From the NCBI RefSeq assembly GCF_024713975.1, contig NC_091111.1, positions 7,952,501 through 8,016,500 of the forward strand: a DNA stretch of 64,000 nucleotides, read 5' to 3'. Below the pieces are notes generated by a model. That model worked only from the letters and a program-made list of their open reading frames with translations. It was not told the DNA's origin and did no database searches. Within the stretch, counting starts at the first letter, position 1; each line of letters begins with the position of its first letter. Below, in pieces: positions 12,546 to 24,420 of this stretch. The stretch is from Paralichthys olivaceus. Taxonomy: Eukaryota > Chordata > Actinopteri > Pleuronectiformes > Paralichthyidae. A program made the position numbers and the translations under genes.

Positions 12546-15500
12546 TTAGCGAAGCCACAGTTTGAGCCGCAGCGCGTCCACTCCGTTCAGGTAGTATCTG
12601 AACAGCCGCTTGTCTCTGACAAAACCCAAGTTCTCATACAGCTTCAGGGCTGATTTGTTGGTGATCTCAGTCTCCAATACAACCTGGGGAGACACAGAAG
12701 AGGTTGGTTTTGCACCTTAACACGAGTTAACTAAGATTTTGCAGATTTCACTTAAGACTTTTTAGGAATAATGACTGAAATTTAAGACATATGACAAGTC
12801 AGACAGATATGAAGGAATATCAGAGTCAGAATGACATCCCTATGGTTTAGAATATAAGGAAATAGCGAGGTAAACTACAGGCAGAGACAGTAGGTATCCA
12901 TAGTGTTTCCACAAAGCCAAGCTGTGTGTACTGAGAAAGATTCTGACCAGGGTGTTTGTAGACAAGTCATCGGTTCCATTTTGGTCTTGTCTGTGGTTTT
13001 ATTACAGCGCTGTATTGTCGCATTTATTTAATATTAACATAATAAAGAGCTACTTAAACAGATTAATAACAGAACATGATAAAATGCTTGAGATAGGTGA
13101 TCCATTACAGTGAACTCCAGTCTAAGATATGGAATTACTTAGGAATGCAGTATCAAGAAGATAAGGTTTAACAGGCTTTCTTTGCCGATGCACTCAGGGA
13201 AGGTTGATTATCAGTTAAAAGGCATTTACATGCAAAGCAGTTGGAAAATCAAACTCCTGAAAAACCTGAAATTAATCATCCACCTACAAGTACTTGGGAG
13301 CACAAAATAAGCTATAAACCATGAGCTGAGGATCAATCAATCATTTTCCAATGTGTTGTTATTTTATGCATTTTCAGTATTAGAAATAATTGTTTTCTAG
13401 TTTTTCCACACATGACCTGTGGGTAAAATCCAGAGAATTGGCTACAATTGAATTTCACCCAGAGTTTGCCTTTCACACATGCACAACGCAGCAGGAGGTT
13501 CTCTAAGCAGATGTGGTTCGATCCCCTGCTCTAGTCTGCATTCCAAAGTGTCCTTGGACAAGATAATGAACCCCAAATTGCCCCTGACGGCTGTGCCAGC
13601 AGTGTATGAATGGTGTGTTAAAGAAAAAGTGCTGCGTTTATTAGCACTGTATGAATGTGTGTGTGTGTGTGTGTGTGTGAATGTTAATTGTGCTTTGATC
13701 AAAGAGATATATAAATACAGACCATTTCCTATTCAAATATGTATTGAAAAAGTATGGAATGTAAATTGGATGAGCTGTCCTTCAGTCACAATATGTCTTC
13801 GTAGATTACCTCGTCACAGTCTCCCTCCACCATGGCATAGATGGCCTTCTTCACCAGATTAGTGCCTGAAACAGAGGAATCTGAGTCATTGACAACATTC
13901 ACTTCAACAAAACACAGACTTCAGCATGAATAGCACTGGGTTTTTCTGCTCGTCTAACTTGACGTCTGATGTTCTAAGCAAGATCAAGGGTAAACAAAAT
14001 GGCACTTCAGTTTAAAGCTAAGTGTTAGACATCAGCACACAGTGTATATATTATTTAAATGGAACATTTGCATGAAAAGATTTGGTGGTCAAATAAAGAA
14101 TGAACGATACTTTCGCACAACTTGTTCTGCATTAGAACAGCGTGACATGACCAAATTCTCTGATCCTAATATAACCTAATAATTATACAACATTAAAATG
14201 CTTCTTCATTGGCGCGTCTCTCTTGATATAATCTTTGCAACTCAACTTCAAGTGTTTTCTACTTGACATTGTGCATCTTTGGTCGAGTTTTACCACCAAG
14301 TCATGAAACCCTCATTTCATGACTATGTTAATTTGGGGCCATGTCTGAGCAGATGTAAGTTGAAACAGCAGCTGTTATCTGCTTCCATCTTTGTGATTAT
14401 TTGCCATATGTTGTGCTGCAGGCAAATGCCTCATGCAACATCTGAGTCGGAACTTTTGTTGCTCTCAACTGCAGACTGTCTCTACTGTTTGTCTTGACTC
14501 TTGCGTAGATGGTAAAAAGAGGCTAGTGGTGTTTGACTCTATTGTGAAGCAGTCTGACACATAATTTACAGATTTTCTGGGCTGTGTCAGACGTAGCCCA
14601 TATTTCGAGTATGTGCCCAAAAAGAGGGTCCTTGTCCTGTTCAAGTTACCATGTGTTGCTTTCAATTTCTTCAATGTTTGCTGCATTCTGGCTGCATATG
14701 TGCCGTGAGAACGAACACAAAGCATTATCCAAATGAGAAAAATTACCAGAATAGATTGTTATTTGCAACATAATGAAACAAACAATAGATGTTTGATATT
14801 ATGTCATCCATCTTTTGTACTGCATTTCAGTTGTACTCAGACTCACCGATGCTTTTCCTTCTGTGTTTTGAATCCACGGCCAGCATGGCGATGTAGCCAC
14901 GACGGAACATCTTCTTGTGCATGTCAAGCTTACATACGATGGCTCCGACACACTCCTGCTCCACCATAGCCTGCAAGACAAACACACGAGCACACAGCAC
15001 TTAGGTCTTCTGTAGTGTTCCTCAGTGTACCAACACCAGACTAGTATTGCAATCTGCTGGCATTAAACATGGTACAAAGCTCTATTCCATTACTTTAAGA
15101 ATGCCTTGTTTTAATAACAGCTGTATTTCCTATGAATTACTTTAATGTGAAACGGGTGTGTTTAGCTCTCTGCTTCCCCTCGCTGCAGACAGAGTAGGCG
15201 TTTCAACCATTCGTAGCTTTAATGCTATCAATAAGATGAGAGGCATGGTTGCTAATACCAAAAACCGAAGCAAGTGAAATGTGGAATTATGTTGATGACA
15301 GAGCTGACAGTCAGGACAAGTGCCTCGACACTATGAAGGTCCATATGTAAAAGAAACCTACGCAGAACAAAGGAACCAACTTGGCAAAACAGAGACAGGT
15401 CAGAGAATGTGAGGTAACAGAATGACATCATACTCTTGTCCTCAAATATACTGTGAGTCAGTCATGATTGATCCATTTACTCAAAGTCAGTGCTGGTACT

Positions 15501-17570
15501 GTTACCAAAGCATGTGAGTTTTGTTATTAATTCTTTCTAGAAAGTGCTCTCAGAGATATCACAAATCAAGTATAGGGGATGGATTAGATTACTGAATACC
15601 ATCCTTTTAAAATGTATGTTTTTAATGTGGTAATTTATTGTTAAAAACATACCAATATCGATGAGAAATAAAATAATGTAAAACAATGCAAAACAAATGA
15701 AAATACTGAACATTAAATTGACTGAAAGTCTGGAACTTAATGTTGATAAAGCTCAATCAAGGATTATTAACCTGCACATTTAAAGTAGTGCACTAAAGTA
15801 AACTGAACACAGATGACTCCTTGACACAGGTCTGTGCTCTAATGAATAGATTTTCTAGTCTTCTATTTAGTCAAAGTAGATTTTAATGAGGTTCTCTCTT
15901 TGCCATGTCTTGTCTTCCATAACTTGTCCTGCTTTTTTGTTTGTTTTTCACTGAGGAACCATTCTGAAAATGCAAATGAGTTACTGTTATCAGGAATAAT
16001 ATTGGTATCATGACAACACTAGTCTCCAGAATGTCTACAGTAAAGTTTGCTGAAAGCAAACGACAATTCCTCTACATTTCCTGTCAATGTGACTGTTCTG
16101 CCGGGTCTCTGAGCTGACCTTTGACCTTTATTTCATAGCACTTCCTCTTGTGTCACATGCAGTGTACTAGACAAACTGGAACTAGGAAGTTTATGACCTT
16201 GAGGCTCCGATGATAAACTCTTTGTTGAAGGTGTTTGTAAAAAAGTAGAAAAGCCCTAAGTGAGTGGACACTGCAGGTACAAGAGGAAATGCCTCCTAAA
16301 GCAAAACTAAAAAACTGAAACAAGGATTGTAAAACACTGTGGTTACTTTGCTGTACACAGATGACTGGACAGAAGTGATGAACACTGGTATGATTCAGTC
16401 AAACTAAAAACCACAAACCTATGACGGATCTGTGGCAGAAATGTGGTTGTCAACACATACTTAGGCTACACAAAGCAATGTGCTGTCACTGAGACTTTAA
16501 CACGTGTGTTTGAATAAGAGGCGTTTGTTGTATAGGCTAACACACACTGAGAGGTGACAGGTGATGGGAAGCTACGAGCATGTGCTCACACCCAGCTCCT
16601 GTAGAGTCATGGAACAGGAGGGGATGGCCCTTGTTTGTGTCTTGGTGAACGAAGTTAGAGAGTGAAAACAGACATGGTCTTCAGATTCCAGCGTCACACT
16701 CACCAGAAAGCAGAGCTGCGGCCAGTTGTGGATGAAGTACCTGTACGTGTAAATTGAATAAGGCTCAGACAAGTCCTTCGTGATCAATCTCATGATCCAC
16801 GGCATCTGCAGCTCAGACTCGTAGCGGACGTATCGGATGCCGTGACTCTCCTCCTCCACTCGACCGGGAGAGCTGTTCAGGTCGAGCCGGGCCAGCTCTG
16901 CGGCCGGCGGCTGCTGCTGATCCGGGTCAGCGGTGCCCTCATCCCCGCCGGGCCCCGCAGCGTCCGGCGGCTCGTCGCTCGGCGGTCTCGGCGGCTCCGT
17001 GTGGTCGAACTCCTCTTTCCCTTCGTCCCCGAGGTGACCGTGGGTCTCCTCGGTTCTTGAGAAACCGGGTATCCCGTTCACGCTATTGTTAACCAGGGGA
17101 GAGAGACTGCCGTTTTTGGAGAAGGGGCTGTGGCCTTCGTGTTGGCAATGCTCACTATTGTTTCTAGCGGCCGGAGCCTCCTCACTGCTGCCGCTGCTGC
17201 TGCTGTCACAGTTGTCCATGGACGGTCTCGGATTGTCAGGTCGGTTTCCTGGGTGTTGGTGGCTGTTAGCGTCCTCTGAGGGGCTCGCCAAGCCGTTTAA
17301 TTGCTGCTGCTCTCGGGCTTGCATTTTAAGGTGCAGCGGCGCCGGGCTAGCTCGCGCTAGCATGTTTTTCTGTTTCTTCTTCAACGACCCTCTCACTTCG
17401 CTTACCGGCTCTGACGTCTTCCCTGTACCGGCGGGTATACAGCCCTCCCCGTGGCAGGCCGGTTCTCCGTCCTCCCCCGCCGGCTCCACGCTCCCAGCCC
17501 CGGGGAAAGGAGGAATTTCAGCCGCGGATGCAGGCAGTGCGTTACTAGGCCCAGTCGGCACTGTGGCCAT
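12546..17570 (-). CDS. naa30: N-alpha-acetyltransferase 30, NatC catalytic subunit, spliced
   Basis: Coding exons in transcript order: 17570-16704, 14970-14847, 13865-13810, 12683-12546. Junctions are GT-AG with matching phases, giving 394 residues (human 362). Residues 1 to about 240 are a disordered, low-complexity N-terminus rich in Ser/Pro/Glu. The GNAT domain follows, from [12 protein letters not shown] to the C-terminal ALRLKLWLR, and matches NAA30 almost residue for residue. With NAA35 and NAA38 the family member forms NatC, which acetylates cytosolic proteins starting Met-Leu, Met-Ile, Met-Phe and similar. Two oddities: the acetyl-CoA loop reads RRKSIG (326-331) where RxxGxG is expected, and residue 258 is Trp where I recall Asp. 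The start is the first ATG of a CpG-rich 5' exon. Intron 3 carries a SINE-like insertion and intron 1 a perfect DR1 motif. Confidence 0.93.
13478..13735 (+). repeat. SINE-like teleost repeat in naa30 intron 3
   Basis: The plus-strand text runs GTTCGATCCCC, then AAGTGTCCTTGGACAAGA, AACCCC-AATTGCCCC, a TG array at 13656-13678, and ATATATAAATACAGACCATTT. This order, with its box-B-like start, is a dispersed fish element I recognise from memory. It lies antisense to naa30 and between its exons 3 and 4. Confidence 0.65.
16115..16127. promoter_or_regulatory. Perfect DR1 nuclear-receptor half-site pair
   Basis: TGACCTTTGACCT is the reverse complement of AGGTCA-A-AGGTCA, the consensus for PPAR/RXR, HNF4 and COUP-TF binding. 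It sits in naa30 intron 1, 577 bases downstream of the exon 1 donor. Function is not shown by the sequence. Confidence 0.4.
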
Positions 17571-17830
17571 CCCACCGCATTAAGGTGGAGATTCACGCTT
17601 GGAAAACGTCGAACACGATCTCATCCACAGGGCGAAGAGATAAACCAAACATATACACGTCAGTTCGCCGAATATTGCATAAATCCGAGGGGGTCGGAGG
17701 TGACAACGTTTCCGCTGGCGACGGCAGTCGCTGCTTTCTCCTCGGTTCCCCTGCTGCCGCAAAGCGCTGTCGCAGCAAACGCCATTGCAACAGCAGCGCG
17801 AGACGTTTTACGACAGTGGTGTAACGCATG
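16850..17830 (-). promoter_or_regulatory. naa30: CpG-rich 5' region of naa30
   Basis: CpG dinucleotides are dense from the first coding exon through about 260 bases upstream of the ATG at 17570, unlike the AT-rich DNA on both sides. This is typical of a housekeeping CpG-island promoter. No TATA box stands out. The 5' UTR probably lies in 17571-17830. Confidence 0.6.
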
Positions 17831-18260
17831 ACAGATGCGAGGAGTTTAAATTTACTAATTCCTTGAATAACATCGTTGAATTAATAATTTTTAATTTGTA
17901 TTTTGTATCTGTATTCTTCTCATAACAGGACAGCGTGATCTCTAAATCAAGAGTGGGAACAAAATCAATGGAAATACATGCAACAACGATTTTTACATTG
18001 ACATGTGACCTTTCACGTTTGTATTTGCTCACATTATTCCTGTATGTGTTTGTTTCTTTTACAAAATTTCAGAATTTCATCTCACTGTTATCATTTAATT
18101 CTGGCAAAGACAGCTCAGTTGAAAGATGACTTTAAATGCCTACATACTTGGCAGAATTTCAATTCTAATTTTACATAATTTTCAGCTGTATATTGATTTA
18201 AAATTTTGCGTTTGTGCTGCTTTAAACTTTACTCTAACTCAAGAGCTGGGAGGTATTTCA

Positions 18261-18274
18261 CCCGCAGAGGGCGC
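18261..18274 (+). promoter_or_regulatory. CTCF-like motif, forward orientation
   Basis: CCCGCAGAGGGCGC matches the CTCF core CCASYAGRKGGCRS at 13 of 14 positions. It lies about 700 bases upstream of the naa30 start codon, at the edge of the otx2 gene desert. Confidence 0.45.
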
Positions 18275-18329
18275 CAGTTTTAGAATGTATGTGGAAAGAT
18301 GACATGTGTTCATCTTTACTTCAGTTTCT

Positions 18330-18343
18330 CCAGTAGATGTCGC
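18330..18343 (+). promoter_or_regulatory. Second CTCF-like motif, forward orientation
   Basis: CCAGTAGATGTCGC fits the CTCF core at 13 of 14 positions; the mismatch falls inside the important GGC triplet. It starts 69 bases after the first motif and has the same orientation. Confidence 0.3.
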
Positions 18344-19636
18344 CAGTAGATCAGTTTCCTTTTTCTGCTCAGTTCACGGCTTCATCCTGCAGAGTAAATG
18401 CAGGTTTACATTGAATAATATCCAGATCACAGACTCAGCACTACACTCCACTACTTCCCACAGTTACATGATACTTCATATACTTTAACACCAATCAGTT
18501 AATTTAAATCCTGCTTTGCATTGGGTTAGTAGAGGTGATATGTTGATAATATTTTTCTCCAAAAACTCAGTTTAGTTGAGATATAAGATAAGGTGCTGTT
18601 TCCAACTACAGATGGGTTTCCTCTACTGATGCTCCCAAAAGAAGGAAACAGAGATACAGGGGAAACCTGTACCCTCTGAGTGCTCATCATATCATCTGTG
18701 ATAAAATAAAAACAAATAAACTAATTGATGGGACTTGATGTGTAAATCAAAAGTTACACTTCATTTCAAAGTTTATCTGCAGGGTTGTGTAGTTCATCCT
18801 AAGTGGCAGTGTTGATCTATCACATCCTCAAACAGCTCCATGCACTCAGAGGTGGATCACATGGTGAACTCAAGGTTCACATGGTATACAAGGTCACATA
18901 GATAGATGGATAGATAAAAAGATACATAGATAGATATAACTAAGTGAAATGCTGATACCTCCTGTTTTCTCTTTTCTATTCTACCTTCAGCTACAATGAG
19001 CACATGAGAATTTCCTATAGACATATATATATATATATATATGTATATGTTGTTTATAAATATAGGCCGTGTCACAGCGCAGGAGACGCAGAGAAAGACG
19101 GGGGAGAAAGACAGCTCTTTGAAAGCTAAGCCTTGGGGCTGAGAACTCTCTGAAGACCGGGAATCAGACATGCACAATCAGTTCCCCCTCTTCAAATCTC
19201 CTTTACAGGCCTATCTACTTGAGCAGCCTTCTCTTAATTACTTTCCTCTATCACTTAGCGAGCCGTGCCTGCCTGGGACGAGGAGCAGCAGTGTCTTGCC
19301 AGAGACACTTGGCTGGTTTGAACCCATATTCACATATCTTCTTTCGCACAATCCCGTCCTGTACCTTTTCTCTATACCTCCCCCCCCGCCCGCCATCTCA
19401 TCATCCTTTTATTTTCCCCTCCTCCTTTTCCTTTCATTCGACACTGCTTCTCGTCTCTCTCTTTTCCAAATATCTCCAGGGTGTGGGTTGCGTCATGTGA
19501 CCTGGTGTGCTTGTGATTACAGCAGTTGGCATCCAAACTCGTTTCTGAGGAACAACCCCAAAAATACCTTGAGAAAAAGAGCGTGTTGAGAAGTACAAGG
19601 TCAGTATGGAGAGCACTTGGGACAACCCAGGCTGAG

Positions 19637-20082
19637 GCTACATTCATATTTTCATTTGAAAAACGCCATTGTCAAAAGAGAACAATCACCGTCCACAAGA
19701 GTTTTGGCTCAGTATCAGTTTTGATCCATGTCTATAGTAACAAGCCTGAAAACGCTTATCACATGACCACTCACATGCCCCTGGCCAGTGATAACAGGAA
19801 TTGTTCTAATTAAAGATCGTCTCTGACATATGCATGCAGTTGTATCATTATAAAATCCAGAATTTAAATTGTATTTGTTTATCCATGTTGCATTCTAAAC
19901 TGGTAGTTGGGACTAATGTCTACGTCCATGTTTCTCTAGTTTCTTCCCGTCTAGACATAAATGCGGCCCCAGATTTTCAAGCAGTGTTTCCAAACTTCTC
20001 CATTAGTGGAGTAGTGTGAACGCCGGGCGTATCCAGATCAGAGTTGATGTGTTTTCAAACAAAAACCTAGTTTGGATGTAGG
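19637..20082. mobile_element. Non-autonomous DNA element with imperfect terminal inverted repeats
   Basis: The left end (GGCTACATTCATA then TTTGAAAAACG) and the right end (GTTTTCAAAC then TTTGGATGTAGG) are imperfect inverted copies of each other. The interior keeps phrases such as GTGTGAACGCCGGGCG that I associate with hAT-type fish MITEs. No transposase frame is present. The exact ends and the superfamily are uncertain. Confidence 0.45.
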
Positions 20083-21879
20083 ATGACACTGAAATCCAAA
20101 TACCCTCCTCATGTGAATCTCTGTCTCAGTGGTTGCAGGCCAAGCTTTGGATCGCTATCCTTTTTTTTTTTTACCCCCTTCTTCTTGCCTGTCACATTAG
20201 ATTGCTCCCCATCACTCTGCTCACTTCTCTGTGTCCCTCCTCTTCTCCTTCTTTTTTTTAAAAGTCTGGCGTCTGGTCCACTAGAGCTGCATTTAATTAG
20301 TTTCTGTTGGGTTAATTAGGGGCTAAAGTTAGGGGGTCGGACCAGAACAAAAGCGGGTCAGGCTGGACGGATGCAGGTGCTCCAGAGTAGTTGCCAGATT
20401 CCACCGTTCAGATTAAGACGGCTGCAAATTGTCTGGAGACTGGAGAGGGAGAGCGAGAGAGAGAGAGAGAGCATCGAATCACAGCAGAGGAGGTTTCCAC
20501 CACATGGCGGCTCCTTATACCACTGTGCTGGCATCATTGTTCTTATTTGTGTAGAGTCCATTTCTAAACCTGCTGGTTTGGAATGAACTCTTGTCCTGTG
20601 TTAAAGCTCCAGAACTACTTCAGAATTATTCCTTGTCATTAGTGAGTCCTCCTCAAACAGTTCTACAATGTACTATCACTTATTATTGTTTGTGTGCTTT
20701 GAAATTGAGTAAAGTTAGAAAAATGCATTCATCCTACCTGGCTTATCAACAATGAAGATTTTAAAGTCAATATTTTTATTCAGAATTAGCTTCATTACTA
20801 TTAACGTGTGAGGCTCATTTAGAAATTTGATTCTGTTACTTAACTGTCATGCATGTAGGCTATTTCAGATGGGTGTGTAGACACAATCTTCAGACTCAAG
20901 ATCACAACTTTTCAAAATAAAAGCAACACAACGAACATTTTTGTTTTTACTTTGTAGTGAAATTGATGAGGAGAAAGTGATTCTATGAATGTGGTTGGCA
21001 TGATGCACATCTGAACCCGTGAATTTCTGTGTGAGTCTGATATCATGAAATGTTTCGAAATCAAAATCTGAATGTGATTTTGACCCGTGATTTGACCTAG
21101 TTGCTGTAGTTTGTCCAAAGACAAAAAAAAAAATTTTTCAGCTCGGCCTGCAGACTGAAGGTACACTTCCCAGTCCCCACAGACTGCAACAGAGAGCTGG
21201 TCGCCTGTGTATTCAAATTGCACCAAAGTCACTCAAACACTGCACTTCCCTGGTACATCAACAATACACAAGTGTGAAGTCGATAAGATGAGCAGTTTGC
21301 AAGATATAGATTCCACATGCCGACAGAATTTTTTTTTGTAGAATCAGTGGGTAGATTATATATGATATGATTTTTCTCATGTTCACCATCCCCTACCATA
21401 TTGGCACACAGAGCAGATCTTATGCATGGCCTGTGTATGTGCAGTGTTTTTCCCTGCTGCCTCACAAGGTGCTCAGTTGTATGTTCTCATTCATATCGCA
21501 CCCGCAGCACCCAGTTCCCCCCTTTCTTCATCCACGAGTAGCAGCTATACCCTCTCTCTTTGCTTTGTTGTTTGGCGGAGGACATCAAATGACCACTCTG
21601 CACAAGTGAAGCGAACATAAAATGGGCATTTCAAGTCTGTCAAGGGTACCTCAGTTGTTTAAATGCAGTGATCGCGTAAATGAAACGCATGAAAACAGTA
21701 GATGTGAGTCGAGTAAAGCTTTGGGCTGCAGCACTTTGATGTTTGGCTGTTTACTTATTGTTAATTAGTTTTAAACATATGTAACATAAGTGGCGTCTTT
21801 TATAGCTGTATGTAAAATTAAAAAATCAGACAACATCTATTATTAATGTGAAGCTTTGATTTCAGAAAACCAGAAAAGG

Positions 21880-22680
21880 AGCAGAAAAGACCCAGTTTGA
21901 CCTTTTCTTCTATCCTGTGGAGATGAAGAGAGATCAGATAAATGGTGAGAGGAGAGGTAGATTAGATGAGAGAAGAGGAGAGGGGGGAAGAGGAGAGGAG
22001 AGGAGAGGAGAGGAGAGGAGAGGAGAGAGGGGCATCTCTGGCATGGCTGGAGCTCCCTCAGTGCGCGAGGGTCCTGGGGCCCTTTAGACAGGCGCCAGCC
22101 CAGCAGGGAGGCAGAGACAATCACGCAGCACCAGATTCAATGCACAGAGGATGGAGGGATGGAGGGAGATGAGGAGAAACGGACGGGAGGTTTGAGGGGG
22201 GGAGTGGGTGGCATGGGACAAAGAGCACTGCTGAGAAAGGTGGAGGACGTGACAAGGAGACGAGCGGCGAGGTCCAGGTAGAGATGGAGAGACTCAAAAG
22301 AGTTGAAAAGAGACGAATGAGGGGGAGAAAACAACAGGGGAGATCAATGTGAGATGAGGGGATGAGAAATAAAAAGGAAGAAAGAGCGAGCAATGGAGAG
22401 ATAGCGTATATTCCCTCTGTAACAGTCTTTATCACCGGCCCAGATCGTGGCGTATGAACAGTGATCCAAGTCAACCATCTGCTGAGGCTAGATAAGCCTG
22501 GGAGAGCCGGGTATTGAGCTGTCACTCAGGGAGGTGTGCAGGAGAAAAAGAAAGAGAGGAGGGGAGAGAGAGACAGAGGAGAAATAAAGACAGAATGGGA
22601 GAGAGGGAGAGAGATCAAGAAGGAGGGAGGGAGGGGAGGAGGGCTACGTGGAAGGTAGGAAAATTCAAAGAAGATTTGTA
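21880..22680. repeat. Polypurine (GA-rich) tract with GAGAG repeat core
   Basis: Strong plus-strand purine bias over about 800 bases, broken by mixed sequence at 22030-22140 and 22400-22520. The core at 21966-22029 is a near-perfect run of AGGAG/GAGAG units. Long purine runs here explain the Ser/Leu/Pro-rich frames on the minus strand, which are not genes. Confidence 0.7.
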
Positions 22681-22835
22681 GAGCATCCGTCTTGTTAGAG
22701 AAAGACTTAACGTCAAATAGATGTCCGGCCCTGTCCTGCCTAATCCTACAGCTAATGAGAACAACAATAACACCAGGCTATTTATTTGTTTTCATTTTTG
22801 TCAACCCACCTCTCTCATACACACATTTATAGGCC

Positions 22836-22866
22836 TACACACACAAACACACAGGCACACACGCAC

Positions 22867-22915
<49 letters not shown>
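22836..22915. repeat. (CA)n microsatellite
   Basis: An imperfect CA array at 22836-22871 runs into an uninterrupted array at 22872-22915. Confidence 0.95.
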
Positions 22916-22917
<2 letters not shown>

Positions 22918-23055
22918 GTTTTTCATGGACACATACATCATGATGGCTACTCATGGTAATGATTGTGAGGCTGTTTCTTGTTTTCCTGTCACTTTAACAC
23001 ACATAGACACACATGCATAAATCACAATACACACATTATCATGGTTAAAAAAATG

Positions 23056-23081
23056 GTGTGTGTGTGTGTGTGTGTGTGTGT
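23056..23081. repeat. (GT)n microsatellite
   Basis: Uninterrupted GT array of 26 bases. Confidence 0.95.
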
Positions 23082-23711
23082 TCATCCCAGTTGATTAGAC
23101 ACCTCCTCTGTAGTGGAGGATCCCTATGCAGAGTAGAAGATGGGTTCCTTCCATTAATAAGCTCGTGTGTAGGTGATTAAGTTGAATCCCACTTAAACAT
23201 ACCCCACTTAAACCACCCACTGCATAACTAAGAATGATGTTTCTCTCCTGCAACAGAGGAAAACTCGAGACGATCACACACCGTCCGATTTGTGTCACCG
23301 TCCTTTTCATTTCGTGTGTTTTTAAAGTGCACATTCAGTCCAATCTCTTTACAGATCTGTGTTCTTATAAAGTGTGATACTGTGGTAGTGGCTGGGGCGT
23401 GAATTAAGGCCGGGAGGGGGGTCAGGCCCAATAGTGGGGGGGGTTAGGAGGGGATTAGCTGGGGCCAGTTGGATCATTTTACAGCCGAAGGACCCCCCTC
23501 ACCCCCCAGCCCCACCACCCTCTGCAGTCTCCTGGACAATGAGGATTAAACTCCTCTTGTTCCTCAACTCCGAAAAAAACTCGGCAGGACGACAAAGACA
23601 CTATTCCTCCTGGGTCCCTCTGGCTGGGAGCTGAGTGTAGAGGGAGGGATGAAGGGAGGGAGGGAGTAGGAGGAGGAAGGAGGCAGGAGGAGGCAGGGGG
23701 TCCATCATAAA

Positions 23712-23930
23712 ATTAATCCCTTCACAGTTTCCTCTGGGTGCAAAGTGAGATATGAGGCAGACATGTCTAATGAAACGCTACAGTCATCTAAGGGCAGAGC
23801 GATAAAAGCATACATTCAACTAATGGGGCTCGTCATTAGTGCCTCTATTAAGCGGATCGAGAGGGTTGTGCTCTCCTTTGGTGATCAGCGCCATAGATTT
23901 CCAACAAAACTCCACCTTCCCACATTCCTC
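23712..23930. promoter_or_regulatory. Candidate conserved non-coding element
   Basis: Unique, balanced sequence between a GGA-repeat flank and a repeat copy. It begins with TTAATCCC (bicoid-type TAATCC at 23714-23719) and contains CATTAGTGCCTCTATTAAG. Its texture is like that of developmental enhancers, but conservation could not be tested. Confidence 0.3.
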
Positions 23931-23989
23931 TATTTCAATGCTTGTACAGAGTTTTATGGTCGACGCAATTTCTATTTGTAGTCTTTCAC

Positions 23990-24275
23990 AAAGGGAATAG
24001 TTTGGGAATAAGCTTCTTCTCTCTCTTGAGTTAGATTACGAGATCAATACCACTCACATGACTGTACGCTCAATATGTGATATAGCCAGAAAATGTGAGC
24101 TTAGCTTAGCATGAGGAAAGGAAGCTAGTATGGCTCTGTGTGAAATAACGCAAAGCTGAAGCTCATGAGTTAACATGTTATTCTTTGTCAGTTTAGATCT
24201 GTATAAGTTTCTGGTTTTAAATAGATTGTGTGCCCCACAACTCAATATGTTTCTCTTACCCAACAACAAATGAGG
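23990..24275. repeat. Teleost interspersed repeat, second copy
   Basis: The block has GAGTTAGATTACGAGATC, CCACTCACATGACTGTACGC, AGCTTAGCTTAGCATGAGG and GCTCATGAGTTAACATGTTA in the same order as a repeat I remember from percomorph genomes. It is a fuller copy of the family at 7.4-7.9 kb. Confidence 0.6.
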
Positions 24276-24279
24276 AGCT

Positions 24280-24420
24280 TAGGGCCCAGTCACACATATG
24301 TGAATGTGAAGTGAATATCGCTGGTCAAAGTTCACACAGAGCCAAGCTGCGATTTGCTTTGCCACAGGAAGCAAATGTTTTATCTGCCACTTCTCTCGCG
24401 GCGATATAAAGTTTACAGGA
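24280..24420. repeat. Repeat fragment shared with the element at 57.1 kb
   Basis: It contains GTCACACATATGTGAATGTG followed by GGTCAAAGTTC. The same order (TCACACATATATGAATGTG, then GGTCAAAGTTC) occurs at 57159-57202 inside a TIR-flanked element. The fragment here lacks recognisable ends. Confidence 0.5.

Larger units (their letters stand above)
17831..23700. other. Gene-free DNA between naa30 and the otx2 upstream elements
   Basis: No coding exon recognised. It holds two CTCF-like motifs (18.26 and 18.33 kb), a TIR-flanked repeat (19.64-20.08 kb), an AT array (19021-19043), TAATTAG-type homeodomain sites near 20296-20322, a polypurine tract (21.9-22.7 kb) and CA/TG arrays. Confidence 0.6.

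Noticed and set aside
17086..17583. Open frame of 165 codons on the plus strand over naa30 exon 1
   Set aside because: It is antisense to the clearly coding naa30 exon and has no homology that I recognise.
22121..22525. Minus-strand frame of 134 codons rich in Ser/Leu/Pro
   Set aside because: It is produced by the purine-rich tract on the plus strand; no start context, splice signal or motif.
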